Assembly (NCBI GenBank): GCA_003013855.2
Contig: ML058586.1
Coordinates: 1,850,196-1,914,195 of the forward strand
Length of the DNA stretch: 64,000 bases
Source: Liriodendron chinense
Lineage: Eukaryota; Streptophyta; Magnoliopsida; Magnoliales; Magnoliaceae
Direction: 5' to 3'
The notes below the pieces were generated by a model that was not told where the DNA came from, did no database searches, and worked only from the letters and a program-made list of their open reading frames with translations. The translations under genes were made by a program, and so were the position numbers. Positions within the stretch are counted from its first letter, which is position 1. Every line of letters starts with the position of its first letter. This document shows positions 10,934-22,721 of this stretch, piece by piece.

Positions 10934-11408
10934 CTTTTTCACATATTTAGGGTTTGTTTGGGAGTACCCCAAATTGCGATTAGTGGGGCTTACCAATTGT
11001 ACTTGATAAAGATATTTGGAGTAGCATGGAAAACCAAATCATATTAAGCAGACTTTATTTATTGCTCCTTTCCAAAATCACGCGTGTGGTGTATCTCAGC
11101 CGCAATAAGTTGGTACCATTAATGTTTAGGTGGTTCACTCATAAGGTGTCCATGCTCTGCACAAAAATAACGGACGGTTTAGAAAATCATGCCACGTAAG
11201 ATATCCCACATATGCATGTGGCCTGCCTCATGAGTGGGCTGACCAACTTATCTTCAGAGTGGGCCCCACCTTATGAACGGATCAGATGTGCCATACATGA
11301 ACCGGGTTAAGGACAATGACTCGAGTTTGACTCCATTTTCTGTTTGACTTTTCAGATAGGCCAGTTCAAAGGTCGTCAAGATTTAGAAGAAGGAAGCTGT
11401 GGAAGTGA
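9830..11408 (+). CDS. A_thal_3526-domain protein (plant protein 1589 / RPGE-like), four exons
   Basis: The spliced model is 9830-9889, 10610-10715, 10794-10871 and 11356-11408. All introns are GT-AG, phases agree, and it encodes 98 residues ending in TGA. Residues about 21-72 carry the plant-only A_thal_3526 domain (PF09713, TIGR01589): VQHLIERCLLLRMSRDDC, then ALAEHASIRP, VW, LLKENRGFFQAY. The C terminus is short and basic (RFRRRKLWK). The domain's biochemical activity is unknown. From memory, small Arabidopsis members of this family (PEL/RPGE type) lower chlorophyll and photosynthetic gene expression. ATG 9830 is chosen because it opens the only exon that joins in phase. Intron 2 is only 78 bp, mostly (CT)n, and keeps the frame if retained. 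Confidence 0.85.
10717..10758 (+). repeat. (CT)n microsatellite forming most of intron 2
   Basis: The run starts at the splice donor itself, which reads GTCTCT, and fills half of the 78-bp intron of the A_thal_3526 gene. Confidence 0.9.
10902..10930 (+). repeat. (CT)n microsatellite in intron 3
   Basis: A second (CT)n run about 30 bp into intron 3 of the A_thal_3526 gene. Confidence 0.9.
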
Positions 11409-11470
11409 AGGTTTTCTCATTAATGTTGGAGTTATATCTTAGATATCATATCATGTATATTGTTAGAAGA

Positions 11471-11749
11471 GAGGTTTGTAATTCCACACGCAGGCACACG
11501 TGTTACACTGTGGCACGTGTGTGAGATCTGAGCTTTGTATAAGGTGACCTCAGCTGTTTGGATCTTTTGGCTTAAAAATCAGGTCATTTCACACCTCATA
11601 TGGGCCACAACATTGTCTTGTACTTTTATAGGCAGGAAGATCTAAGCATTACTTCCAATCTTATGGACAGCTCGGATCTCTCACACATGTTTCACATTTG
11701 CACGTGTGGCTACGTGTGGATGCATATACGTGTTGAAATAGCAAACCTC
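11471..11749. mobile_element. MITE with GAGGTTTG...CAAACCTC termini
   Basis: The terminal inverted repeats GAGGTTTGTAATTCCACACG and CGTGTTGAAATAGCAAACCTC pair with few mismatches. The interior CACGTGT / AGCTCGGATCTCTCACACAT segments recur in the element at 17511-17812. It lies in the 3' flank of the A_thal_3526 gene. The superfamily is not assigned because no target duplication is clear. Confidence 0.6.
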
Positions 11750-11929
11750 ACCACATGCGTATTGAGGAGGCATCTTCGGTTGTAGAGTTTTTATTAGCCC
11801 ATATGTAGGGAAACTTAATTTCTATGCGTTTGGATAAAAGTACCGTTGGATCTGTCGTATATCATATATGTACGGTTTTAGAGTTTCATTGTCCATGCAA
11901 GCTAATGGTACGGTAACTACCATACGTTT

Positions 11930-12445
11930 GAGCTGTGTGGGGCCCACCTATGATGTGCACGTAAATCCAAACAGTGCATCTAGCATGCTTCCTCGGACGC
12001 GGATTGCCTGATGAGCGGGATATCCCTAGTGACCCAACTTTGTGGGGCCCACAGGGATGTATGTGTTCTATCCATGCCATCCATCTGTTTTCCTAGCTCA
12101 TTTTTTAGTATGAGCCCAATAATGTTTCAAATCCAAAGCTCAAGTGGACCACAACACCGGAAACAGTGGGGAATGAATGCCTACCGTTGAAAACTTCTTG
12201 GGGCCATTTTTTTTTTATCAGGCTGATATTTTTGTTTTCCCTTCACAGAGGTCTGTGTGACCTTGTGAACAGGTTGGATGGAAAATAAACATCTTGGTGG
12301 GCCCTAGGAAGGTTTCAACGGTGGGCATCTTTATCCCCCACAATTTCCTCTGGTGTGGCCCACTTGAGGTGTGGATCTGCCCCATTTTTGGGTTAATGCC
12401 TTAAAATGAACTGGCAAAACAGATGGATGGCGTGGATAAAAGATG
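11930..12445. mobile_element. Palindromic Mutator-like MITE, right terminus lost
   Basis: A left-hand fragment (GTGTGGGGCCCACCTATGATG at 11936) is followed by a copy starting GGACGCGGATTGCCTG (11994) with GTGGGGCCCACAGGGATGTA, the loop (GATATTTTTGTTTTCCCTTC) and a right arm up to GGATGGCGTGGATAAAAGATG. The last 60 or so bases of the right arm are missing. Confidence 0.6.
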
Positions 12446-13267
12446 GGAGCATTGATTGGGAAAAAGTCTTTACATATACTTGGGCATGCCCTAACAAACA
12501 AACCAGGGCCACACCTATCATACACATGAATGGCCTGCGAAATACAGAACCTACACAAAAGAAAAAGTTACAGCAAAAGACAACCCCATTACATCGCGAC
12601 AGCCCCAACTAATTGCAAGCCAAACCTGAAAAGCCTACCAAGAAACGGACTTCTAGAATCATGAGCTTCCAATACTGCATTGCTGCAGTCTTGATGAAAA
12701 TGCTAAAAGTCTTCAGCAAGACAAATAAAACTGTTGCTGATGCTGAATAACTATGGTAGCTGGAATTGAAGCATATGCTGCTGTTGCTGGGCCCACCAAA
12801 GACCATGACTACTGCAAGAAACAAGCATGCAGCCAATGCTCATGAAATGCTAGCTAGCTAGGATGAGAACCAACAAAGCTCTCATAGTTGAGTTGTATGT
12901 CCAACTCGTTGTGTGTGAGACATTGTATAACATTCAACCTGTCTAGCAGGTTAGTCCCACCATAAAAATGAGATGCCCCAAAAATTAGGTTAAGATATAG
13001 TTGGGCTGCACCATAGAAAATAATGAACAAGTACAACCCAAAAATCTCTACATTCACTTGGTACCATCTAATGGTTGGATCAACCTGATTTTTTGGGTAC
13101 CTTCATGGAAGGGTGGGATGGCATACAAACCCCATGATTAGGTCCCACACCAATTAGGTGGACATGCAACTTATTGTGTGAGAGAATTTCACGTACATTA
13201 CAACTATGCCATTGGGAAACTTTAACCGTTTTAATTTAAATTGTATATTTTAGCCTTATTTATATGC

Positions 13268-13303
<36 letters not shown>

Positions 13304-14278
13304 TGCATGTATATAGACATTTCTGTATTGAATTTTTTACGTCTTTTCAAGGGTTGAAACCAAATAAAATACGAACATTTCTCATATCATTTATTTGACA
13401 TTTGCCGTTTTGTTAAACATTCTCATGCTCAAAACACATATTCACTTTTGTTGTCCACCTAAGTCTTGGAACAACTTAATATGAATAGTGAAGAATGTTT
13501 ACACAAAAAATCAACAATTTGATCCATCAATATGTTAGGACACACCATAGATTGCTCATGATTCAAAAGAATCACTTTCTTAGGTGATCATAAGCATCCA
13601 AACCATGCTTAAAAAAAATGACAGAAATAAAAAAGAAGGCCAAATCAAAGATACGATCTTCACCACTTGGAATGGTAGCCCATGAATTTGTTCCACTTGG
13701 GCTGGCTTGTTTGGATTTGTGGAATTTAAACAATAAATTTTGACAAGAAAACATCATATTTGAGAAAATTGGGGGATAAAGAAATCTATGGAAAAGAATC
13801 TAAAAAGTTGTTTGTTTCATAACCAAAAAAGCGAAATCTCTCTCCAAAAGAGTGGAATGGGGATTATTTAGAAGATAAGAAAACCACAAAGTGTTTTTTT
13901 TTTAAGAAACCATGAAAGGAAAGCTTTTTCTTTATTGCCACAATTAGCAGAAAACATTTTTTTTTCCACCCTCACCTTTAGAATACGACCAATCTTAATA
14001 GATAATTTACATCCATCACTTAGACTGTCCAAGTGAACAGATGCAACTACAAGTATTAAAATAATACTGTTCCCGGATTTCGGGCCACTTGATGACTGGA
14101 TCCCAACTCATCTTCATGGTGGATCTCACCCTTCTGATGGGTTAATTCTCATACACAGATTTTGGAAATTATGCACTAGTTGGACCGTAAGATAACAGCC
14201 CAACGAATTGCATATGTGTTATCCATCGATCAGCTGATACATAGGTCTATTGGTACTATGTTCATTGATCTATGTAAA

Positions 14279-14316
<38 letters not shown>

Positions 14317-14560
14317 TCCAAGGTTCATGGTCCAAAACCGGTGTGTATCACCCGATTGGGACCGGTATCATCCATGAATGATACGAGTGCATGAACCTGA
14401 AACAGGTGCTAGAGTGATACGGGCAGGATAGGTAGTGAATGATTTGATACCTGATGCACCGATTTAAAACCCTCATTCAACATACATGGGATAAGCAGTG
14501 CAGTATACGTACATCTAGTGTATGTACATATGTATACTCTCCCTTCGTGGAGAGATTCTT
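12446..14560. other. Intergenic region, no gene assigned
   Basis: Contains an (AC)n run (13268-13300), a (CT)n run (14281-14312) and a T-rich stretch. On the minus strand a 75-codon frame at 12609-12836 has no normal ATG and no family resemblance. The same stretch contains a CAG/CAA-rich segment that could be a transcribed 3' end. Nothing here supports a gene call. Confidence 0.4.
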
Positions 14561-15200
14561 CATGGGCCTCTAATGCAATAACCAAAACCAACACATTCAT
14601 ATTACAAACATCCATTTCCTACCTTAAGAAACAACACCCATTTCAGGAAATGAGACATCTATTATACTTAGAATGGCCAAAAACAAGATTCCACCCCCAC
14701 ATGAATTTAATACTCCCAAAAGAGGTACATGCAAGAAACCCTAACCCTAACCCTAAAAAAGAGCAACTTCCTTCCACTGGCCATTCTAAAAGGCCCACTC
14801 CATTCAATGGGTGTCTTTGCCCCACAGGGAATGGCTGGAGACCGTCCTTTCACCAAACCCTTTGCACTGCACATTTTCCTGAAAATTACAAAAAATGCCA
14901 TCCACAGATTTTAATGGCAAACACCCTAAAAAAGCATAGACATAAAAGGGAGCCCAACAATAAGTTCTATAGCCCCAAAATACATAGGTTTCAGATACTT
15001 CAAATCTAAGGTTTGAAACAAAAAATGGTTGCCTTGCCTTTGATATACGTGAAGTAGTAACAATGGTCGAGCAAAATTACCAAAATGCCCTTTCTTAGAA
15101 AAGTTACAGAAAGCTTCCATGGGATCTTAAAATAATAATAATAATAATAATAATAAATCATTGATGGACTTTGGTCTTAGCAATCGGAACCATTGATTTG
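14561..15200. other. Unassigned stretch with telo-box and (AAT)n
   Basis: AAACCCTAACCCTAACCCTA (three telomere-type repeats) lies at about 14736-14757, and an (AAT)n microsatellite at 15130-15157. The 163-codon plus-strand frame at 14518-15009 shows no family motif. The telomere motif here is too short for an old chromosome end and may be a telo-box. Confidence 0.4.
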
Positions 15201-15883
15201 TAAGACACCGACATCCCGCCATGGGGTCCGCTTTAGGTGGTGTACATTGATCGAACTATCTTAACCATCCACTAGGTGGCTATCAAATGGACGATTAAAA
15301 TAAAGATCAGTGGTCCAATTTCAACTGTCAAAGTCACATGGCCGAGATCATCTCATCAGTGTATTTTTTTATGGTTCCGCATCCACAATGGGATCGACAA
15401 TTTGGACGGCTCTGATCGCTTTACATGTATGCCACTATAGCAGCTTAGGTTTCACCCATCAAGGGCATTTTGGCAATTCACATGAACCAAGGTTATTTTA
15501 AGAGAAGAAATGTGACAAGATTCTCGTAGTTGAGAAAAGCTTTCATACTCTGGCTGAGCATAATGGATGATACGCAGGCAGTCATAAATTACTTAGAAAT
15601 TGAATAAATGGCATACAAGTAATTCAAATTAAACTGTCCAAATTATGGGTCCGAGTGTAGGTTTATCATGAACCAAAAATCATCCTTTTTTCATTACCTG
15701 ACCATTGGATTGGTGGGCAGTTACTGGACAGCTAAAAATGAAAAATATCCCATGATCATATTTCAACAAACATGTGTGGACGAATCCCAGGATTCCTCAA
15801 CTAATGTGATCTAGGGTTCCAGGATTTAATCAGTTTATATGAGTTAATGTATGGCATGGGTGCAATCTGTGAGTGTCCGTGTG

Positions 15884-18800
15884 TCAAGTGCCATACTCTG
15901 CCAGAGTATCAAATATCATTACCTCATCATCTTCATCCATTGTCGTTGGCACCTTCCCTGCTCTATCCTCACTGCAGCTCTCACCATCTCCTTTATACTG
16001 AATACGAGGGAAATGGGCCCACTGCCATGAGTCAAAGTCAGTCAAAGAAGGAGAGAAGTCAGTACATATTCCACCCAAAACAGCAACTTCCTTCTTCAAA
16101 CTCACACAAGTCATATGGATCTCAGCAACGCTACACGCACCCACTCACACGTGGAAACGAGAAAACATGTGCAATATCTGAGCCGCTCATCGGGCCATAC
16201 CATCCATCCAGATATCATGTCTGAAGAATCAGGACAATCTGATTTACAGGTTGGCCTATATGTGTTCATAGAACTTGGATCAGTTGTCAATTTGTACTAA
16301 CCATTCATTTGTTTTGTACATGTCTGGCTTACATGATAATCACACAATCCTGATGTTTGAGACGATGCATATAATGCATCTACTAAGTGGGGATCGGCCA
16401 ATGAACGGGCCCGATCTCGCACGCATGTACCTTACTTTGCAATTCCTCAAAGAATACTTACATTTTTAGCAGCTGTGCTGAAGGCCTCCTTGTGGGTCAT
16501 GCCAGGTTCCCTAGCTTTGAGCCTTTGGATCTCTTCTCTGGTATAATTTCAATAATTATTTCTATTAATAAGGTCTATATTCCAAACTTCAGTGTATAAA
16601 AGTTCAGTTAGATTAAGCTTAATATCATGGTTGATTTTTAATTAGGAGAATTCAGGCGATTAGTAAGAAGTGAGTGTAAGATGGAAACAAGGATTATTAC
16701 TTAATGAAGCGATTATAGGCCGACGGAGCTCGTTGCCGCTTCTCCGGAGCTGTAAAAGATCGAACCCAGGGTTACATGACTACAAGAAATTTTAATAAAC
16801 AAGGATGGGGTTTGAGTTCTTGAACCAAAAAACTCACGTTTATTGACGGTTGGGGTCACCGGGATCTTCTCTTCATCATCGTCCAAAGAGGCCATGAACA
16901 GATCGGGCCCATCACCGGTTTTCGGAGGGGCGTCAGCACTTAGATCTTGCTTTTGCTGCATTGAACAAAAGATGCACTGCATGAACTAGAAACTACTGAA
17001 GCTGTATGTTGTTAGAAGGTTAGTGGTCTTGTGATCAAATCATGCAAAGTTGGTAGATGGTTGCTGGGCCAGCAGATCATGTCTCATTTTAAGATAACAA
17101 TCATATAGTGTAGATAGAAGATGCTGAACCATGGAGCCCACGAAATCACTTGTAGGGTAGGCCATCCTGATTGTGGATAAGAGTAGTGGATCACTGGAGA
17201 GAGACTGTCTGTCTTCGATTCTGTAAAGGCCCAGCAAGATAGATTGCATAGATCCGTTGGATCCTGAAAGCTTCCATTGATTGGGCCCACTAACAGTCCG
17301 CAGAAGATGCATTTCTTGAATTAGATACTACTAAATGATCACAGTCACTATTATTTATTTATTTATCACAGTCACTATAGTTGTTACGATTATATCAATG
17401 ATGATGATTATCATATTATGCAAGTTAGTTAATGGTTGATGGGCCATCAGATCACAACTCATTTTAAGATAATTATCTTATAATGCAGGTAGAAGATAAT
17501 CATATAATCAGGTCTGCTAATTCCACAATTCGTGTGCGAGTTGTATGCATCCACACGCAGATGCATGCTTACATCTTCTGGCATAAAAAGTTAGGCTATT
17601 TCATACCTTGGGTGGGCCACATCATATAAAAAACAGATCAACGGCTAGACAAAAACTAACCTTCAATTTACCTTTTTTGTTGTGGCCCACCTGAAGAGTG
17701 AAATTGTCTGACTTTTTTCAAGAAGAAGATGTAAGCATTATTGCCAACCTCATGAAAAGCTCGGATCTCACACACATATTCATATTTTGAACGTGTGTGA
17801 AATTAGCAAACCCCTATGGTATTTAGTAGTAGCAACCACAACAGTAGTATTAGCATTTTTTTAATTCATGTTTAAAACGGACGAATTGCTTAGTGAACCC
17901 AACACGTAATGAACCCAACACCACGTAGACACTGGGAGGCCGACCATTATGTATGTGTTTTATCCACGCTCTCCAGTCATTTTTCCAGCTCATTTTAGTG
18001 CATGAGTTCAAAACCGAAGCAAATCCAATGCTTAAGTGGAGTATACCATAGGAAACAATGGAGATTGAACGCCTGTAGTTAAAAGCTTCTTGAGAGCCAC
18101 AGAAGTTTTGGATCAAGCTTATATTTGTGTTTTCCCTTCATCTAGATCTGTGTGACTTTATCAACAGGTTAGATGACAAATAAATATCATGTGGGCCCTA
18201 GGAAGGTTTCAATGGTGGACGTTATTATCCCCACTCTTTCTTGTAGTGTGGTCCACTCGAACTTTGGATATACTTCAATTTTGGGCTTAAGCCCTAAAAT
18301 GAGCTAGCAAAACGATGGACGCGTGGATAAAACATATACATTATGGTAGGCCCCACAGAGTCCTTTCAACATGTAGCTACCCGGTGTTGGTTCACCCCCA
18401 ATCTGCATTGGTTTAAAACCAAACACGGATTGGGTACTGCTCTGCATGGATGGAGCATGAGATGGGTATGATGTGGTTGGATTTGATTGGCCCTTTGTAA
18501 GAGATGAGGTCCCGTACCCTAAGGACCTGTGGACCAATCAAATCCTGCCATGTTGTGCCTGTAATTTCAAGGCAGTACCCAATCTGTGTTCATTAAAACC
18601 TTGATTACCTCATCATCACTGAGGGAAGTGAGGATCTGCAGTGGAACAAACGAAGCTTTCATCACGTCAACGGAGAGGAGACCGCTGCAATGGCCGCATC
18701 GAACAGTGACTGTCTTCAACAAGCTGCTGCATGGGACACTCACCTGCGTTCCATACAAAAGAAGCAGAAATGAAAAAGGAGAATTAGAGAAGAACTACCA

Positions 18801-18937
18801 ATCTTAGAATCCAAACAAAAGATTTAAAGATCTCATGAGTGGTGTTGTACCAGTAGAATAGTGGTGCAATGGCTGCATTGAACGTAGCAGAGCTGATTTG
18901 GGAGTTCAAGGAAATGGTTGCATGTGGTCATTTCCAT
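15884..18937 (-). CDS. INO: INNER NO OUTER-type YABBY transcription factor, six exons
   Basis: Minus-strand exons are 18937-18851, 18743-18609, 16955-16838, 16749-16701, 16537-16462 and 16021-15884, all with GT-AG introns and matching phases, giving 200 residues. Residues 21-48 form the YABBY zinc finger C-X2-C-X20-C-X2-C (CSHC...CGHC). The segment TTILLVSVPCSSL and the phrase LLSVDVMKASFVPLQILTSL match INO rather than the FIL, YAB2, YAB5 or CRC groups. The HMG-like YABBY domain spans about 112-162 (PPEKRQRAPSAYNRF, THKEAFSTAAKNWAHFP). The C terminus is acidic (MDEDDEVMIFDTL). INO acts in the nucleus and drives outer-integument growth of the ovule. Intron 2 (1.65 kb) carries two MITEs. Nothing suggests a pseudogene. 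Confidence 0.93.
17511..17812. mobile_element. MITE in INO intron 2, GGTYTGCTAATT termini
   Basis: The ends GGTCTGCTAATTCCACA and, inverted, TGTGAAATTAGCAAACC pair. The interior GTGGGCCACATCAT / GTGGCCCACCTGAAG pair is also inverted. It is related to the element at 11471-11749. It lies within the second intron of the INO-type gene. Confidence 0.65.
17886..18412. mobile_element. Palindromic Mutator-like MITE in INO intron 2
   Basis: The left arm (GAACCCAACACCACGTAGACAC, then TTATGTATGTGTTTTATCCA) is mirrored on the right (AACATATACATTATGGTAGG, then GTAGCTACCCGGTGTTGGTTC). The typical loop lies between them. The ends resemble the GGATTG family terminus but are eroded. Confidence 0.65.
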
Positions 18938-19150
18938 CGAATGGAAGAAGAACAGTTATGAAATGACAAAAAAGAAGATAGATCCACTTCAGCTTTTGTG
19001 TCGTTTTGATGGTAGGAAGGGAGGATTTATAAAGACGGTGAGATGTTATTACTAGGCACGTGTATCATTTACTCGTTTGAAATGCCATGGACGGTTCCTT
19101 GGAGTCTCCCCGCACGTGCCAATGTGACGTGTACGTGAGATTCGGGTCAT
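18938..19150 (-). promoter_or_regulatory. Putative INO promoter: TATA box and G-box
   Basis: On the minus strand a TTTATAAATC TATA box occupies 19033-19024, about 90 bases upstream of the INO start codon. A CACGTG G-box lies at 19113-19118. A Mutator-like MITE begins about 320 bp upstream of the ATG, which limits the simple upstream region. Confidence 0.5.
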
Positions 19151-19254
19151 TCATCAGGTCGGCCAACGTCGCATGTGTGACTGGTTGTCAGTGCGCGTGT
19201 GTTGAACGCTCCGGATCTCCCACACGTGCCGCATTGTAGGGGAATTTTCTCCTG

Positions 19255-19705
19255 ACATGAGCTCTGTGGGGCCCAAATTGATATATTTGTTTCATCCATA
19301 CCGTCCATTCAGTTTTCCGGATTATTTTAAGGAATGATAGAAACAATGAGTCAGATCGAAGGCTCAAGTGGACCACACAGTTGGGAGTGAACGCCTACCA
19401 TAAAAAGCTAACTTACTTGGAGCCGCAGAAGTTTTGGATCAAGTTGATATTTGTGTTTTCCCTTCATTCATGTGTATGTGACCTTATGAACAAGTTGGAT
19501 GGGAAATATACATCACCGTGGACACTAGGAAGATTTGAACGGTGTGTGTCATTATCACCATTGATTCCTGTGGTGTGGTCAACTTGACCCTTGAATATCT
19601 CTTATTTTTCGGTACATGCTTTATAATGATCTTTCAAAATGGATGGACGGCATGGATAAAACACATGCATTATGGTGGGTGCCACGGAGTCATGCCAGGA
19701 TAGGG
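19255..19705. mobile_element. Palindromic Mutator-like MITE upstream of INO
   Basis: Left TCCTGACATGAGCTCTGTGG, right CCACGGAGTCATGCCAGGA. The inner arms carry ATCCATACCGTCCATTCAG and its inverted partner GGATGGACGGCATGGAT. The loop has the conserved TTTGTGTTTTCCCTTCATTC phrase. Confidence 0.65.
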
Positions 19706-20985
19706 GAGGGCGCAGCCCGCGTCAGGATGCGGCAGCTGGGTTCTGTGAGCATCCATGTTATGCTATTAATCGCATGTGTTGATGTGAAGAAATAGAAATG
19801 ATCCAGTGCTCTTATAGCCCAATATGTGATAGCGTTCCTAGTTGATCGGTGCATCTGGAAAATCTACTAGATCTATCGATCCAGACCGTCTACTAGATTG
19901 AGCATACCATTTATGGTATATATTGTGAAAATCAAACAGATCGGATGATCTGATCCGTCCATAATATGGAATTATATTTTTGTCCATTTATTTCCAACTT
20001 ATTGATGGGATGGTTAGGATAATCCGATAAAAGTAATTCTCTAGAACCAGGACCCAATCCCTTGTAGCACAAGTTGTCGATTAGGCCTATTTTCTTATAA
20101 ATGATCTCTGCCATCCATTTTGCAGACTATTACTTAGGATTGTTAGAATTATCTGTTTCATGTGGGTTTTACATAGTGGGCCATGAAACAAGTTCTGGAC
20201 CTATGGGACAGCTTAGATCATTCGAGTGGACTGACCAAGTGTTCAGATTCCACTAGGAGCACCATAGCTTTATAGTGCACTGAGAGCAGTAGACCACAGG
20301 TCGAGAGAGAGAGAGAGAGTAATGGAGTCTGAGAATGTTGGAAGTACAGACAAAATTACAAAAACATCCTTTGTTGGAAACGAGGGATTGGTGGAGTGAA
20401 TGGAGGGGGTTCCATGAATGAGAAATGATGTAGTACTGGCCTCAGTGCATTGAAACCTTCCCATGCACAGAGTAGCATTTGGACTCATTGTCATCTGGAT
20501 CACTTGTATGGACCGTCCATCAGGTTCAGTCCGCGCCTGGTCCACTACTTTGAGAAACTCACATCCACCAGATCGTCCTAAGCATGTGTGGCTGGACCTA
20601 TCTTCTGAGAACAATCTTGTCCATCTATTTTTGCATGTCTCTGACTTGACAGTTTTGGATCATCCTATCAGTATGAGTTTTTCAAGGTAGCCTATGAAGA
20701 GTGGACTGGATCTAATGGACGGTCCAGATCGGTGATTTGGATGGTAAACAGTCTAAATGAAGGAATGTGCATGGAAAGGTTTTGATTCATTTAACCCTAG
20801 TCTTCATAAATTACAATGGAATCGCCTCAAATGTACAAAAGGCTAAAAAATGAAGAGTGGGTGAGTAAAGCAGATTTTGATGAGAAAGGGACTAAAGCTA
20901 GTGTTTGTTGTTTCAATTTCTATCCGTTGTTTTCTCTTCAGTAACTCCTTGTCTCTTGTTCCCAATGCCTTCACGCCAGGGAACA

Positions 20986-20990
<5 letters not shown>
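19706..20990. other. Intergenic, no gene recognised
   Basis: Holds a (GA)n run at 20302-20318 and ordinary unique-looking sequence. The 114-codon minus-strand frame at 20270-20614 has no domain resemblance and reads through the (GA)n run. Nothing further is supported. Confidence 0.4.
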
Positions 20991-20991
<1 letters not shown>

Positions 20992-21020
<29 letters not shown>

Positions 21021-21102
21021 TGCTTGGTTGTCTGTTCTTGTCCATCTTCCAAACAAGGAAGTGAATTATGGTTCTTTGTTCTTGTCCATTTCACAAATAA
21101 AG

Positions 21103-21133
<31 letters not shown>
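20992..21133. repeat. Two (CT)n microsatellites
   Basis: Runs of CT lie at about 20992-21017 and 21108-21133, separated by a GTTCTTGTCCATYT phrase that also occurs twice. It is probably a local duplication. Confidence 0.8.
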
Positions 21134-21138
<5 letters not shown>

Positions 21139-21379
21139 CAGTATGGGGACTCTGTATTTGTAACTTTGGAAGTGATACAATACAGCATGATCAATCGTCT
21201 ACAACAACTGTTAGGTAGCTGGTAAACCAAACGTGCTATGTGGGGCCACCATGTTGTGTGTGTGCGTGTTTGTGAAATCGAGTAATTCTTATCTTTAAAA
21301 AAAGAAAAATGTTCCCTTTATTGTGGCCCACGTCACTTATAAGTTGCGGTGATATTTTGGCCTAGAACCTAACATTAAT

Positions 21380-21690
21380 GACCTGCTTGGTTACTACCAA
21401 ATAACTAATTTACTTTTTTTTACTTATAGTAGTAGATAAGTAACTTATTTTAAATGAGTAAATTAGGTTTATTATTAGTTTTAATAACTTTTTTACTTAA
21501 AATTAATCAATTCAGTTAACTCTGTTAGCTTTTCTACTTCTCATAAGTTGTTGAAGAGAAACATTCGAAAAGATGAAAAAAATAAGAAGCGAAACATACT
21601 TACATGCTTAATAATTAGAAACCAAGATAAGCTACTTGAGTCATAAGTAGCTTATCTTAACTTAAGATCCAAATACCCCCCCCCCAACTG
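21380..21690. mobile_element. Putative A+T-rich MITE with strong inner hairpin
   Basis: TTGGTTACTACCAAATAACT at the left and a TTAAGATCCAAATACC right end are typical of A+T-rich MITEs next to genes, though the outer repeats pair only loosely. Inside, AAGATAAGCTACTT (21624-21637) and AAGTAGCTTATCTT (21645-21658) form a perfect 14-bp stem with a 7-base loop. Confidence 0.45.
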
Positions 21691-22059
21691 CCCAACAGGC
21701 ATACCCCGTGGATGGAGTAGATGTCACAAACACGACACTAGGGTTGGTTGACTTGGGGTGACTTGTGGTATCTACCAGGGTACTATCAAATCCAAAGCGA
21801 CCCAGACAAGTCGTATAGACTCATCCATCTCTTAAAACCATGGTGTATGGCAACCATTCATAGCAGGAAGGTCCAGCTATGCTTTAGTCCAAGAATCAGC
21901 TAATCAGATGTGCTACCTTCTACTAAACAAATGTAAGGACTGCAAAAACTTTCTCAAAGATTTCCAAGCCAACCACCTGTTTCTAACATCATGGCCCACC
22001 TAATTAGGACCAACAAGATTTCCTGGCCAGCACACCTGTATAGTCAGACCCAGACACTG

Positions 22060-22495
22060 AATGCGTCCCCTGCGAGGGTGAACTAGGTCATGGCAAAGCT
22101 CCACCCGGTCCAGCCATTTTCCATATCATTTTAGGGCATGAATTAAAAATGAAGTAGATCCAAGGTTCAAGTGGACCACATTATAAAGATTGAACATCCA
22201 TCATAGAAAACTTCCTGGAGCTGTAGAAGTTTTGATAAAGCTGATATTTGTGTTTTCCTTTCATCCAGTTCTATGTGACCTTATGAACAAGTTGGATAGC
22301 AATAAACAACATGAGATAGCCTCAGGAAGGTTTCAACGGTGGCAGCTTCATGTGTGGTCCACTTAGCATTGGATCTACCTCCTATTTTAGGTTCATGCCT
22401 TAAAATGGTCTGTAAAAATGAAGGACATCACAGTGGGCACCACAGAGCCCTCTGGCGCCAGGGACTGAGTCTTCTTGGCAGGCTAAGGACGCAAC
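22060..22495. mobile_element. Palindromic Mutator-like MITE, left arm eroded
   Basis: Carries the CCATATCATTTTAGGGCATG arm, the loop (GATATTTGTGTTTTCCTTTC) and the right arm ending CAGAGCCCTCTGGCGCCAGG and GGACGCAACCTGC. The last piece corresponds to the GCGGATTGCGTCC family terminus. Confidence 0.55.
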
Positions 22496-22721
22496 CTGCT
22501 GTACGACCGCATATCAGCCACTCTCCACGGAGGCGGATTGGCTGGTGCACCCTACACCAGCTATCTTGCTGGTGTGGGTACGTGTTAAGCTCAGACAAGG
22601 ATGTCAGGCCTCGAGCAAGTGAACGTACGAACGGTTCATAGAAAATCAAGGTTATGTGGGCACCATGCACAATGGTGTATTTCATCTGCTGCTGGCAGTA
22701 GTAAGTTCAGTGGTTGGAAGC

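Noticed and set aside
10592..11047. A 151-codon plus-strand ORF across the CT repeats
   Set aside because: It is the A_thal_3526 exon 2 and 3 read through two introns. The spliced four-exon model restores the domain and a normal C terminus.
12609..12836. A 75-codon minus-strand frame ending FSGLACN
   Set aside because: It lacks an ATG at the proposed start and has no recognisable homology. It may be part of a transcribed 3' end but cannot be supported.
14736..14757. Telomere-type CCCTAA repeats as an old chromosome end
   Set aside because: Only three units are present. This is within the range of a telo-box or chance.
14518..15009. A 163-codon plus-strand ORF
   Set aside because: Low-complexity composition, no domain resemblance and no splice context. 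It overlaps minus-strand ORFs equally lacking support.
20270..20614. A 114-codon minus-strand ORF
   Set aside because: No family motif, contains a (GA)n-derived SLSLSL stretch, and there is no promoter or splice context.
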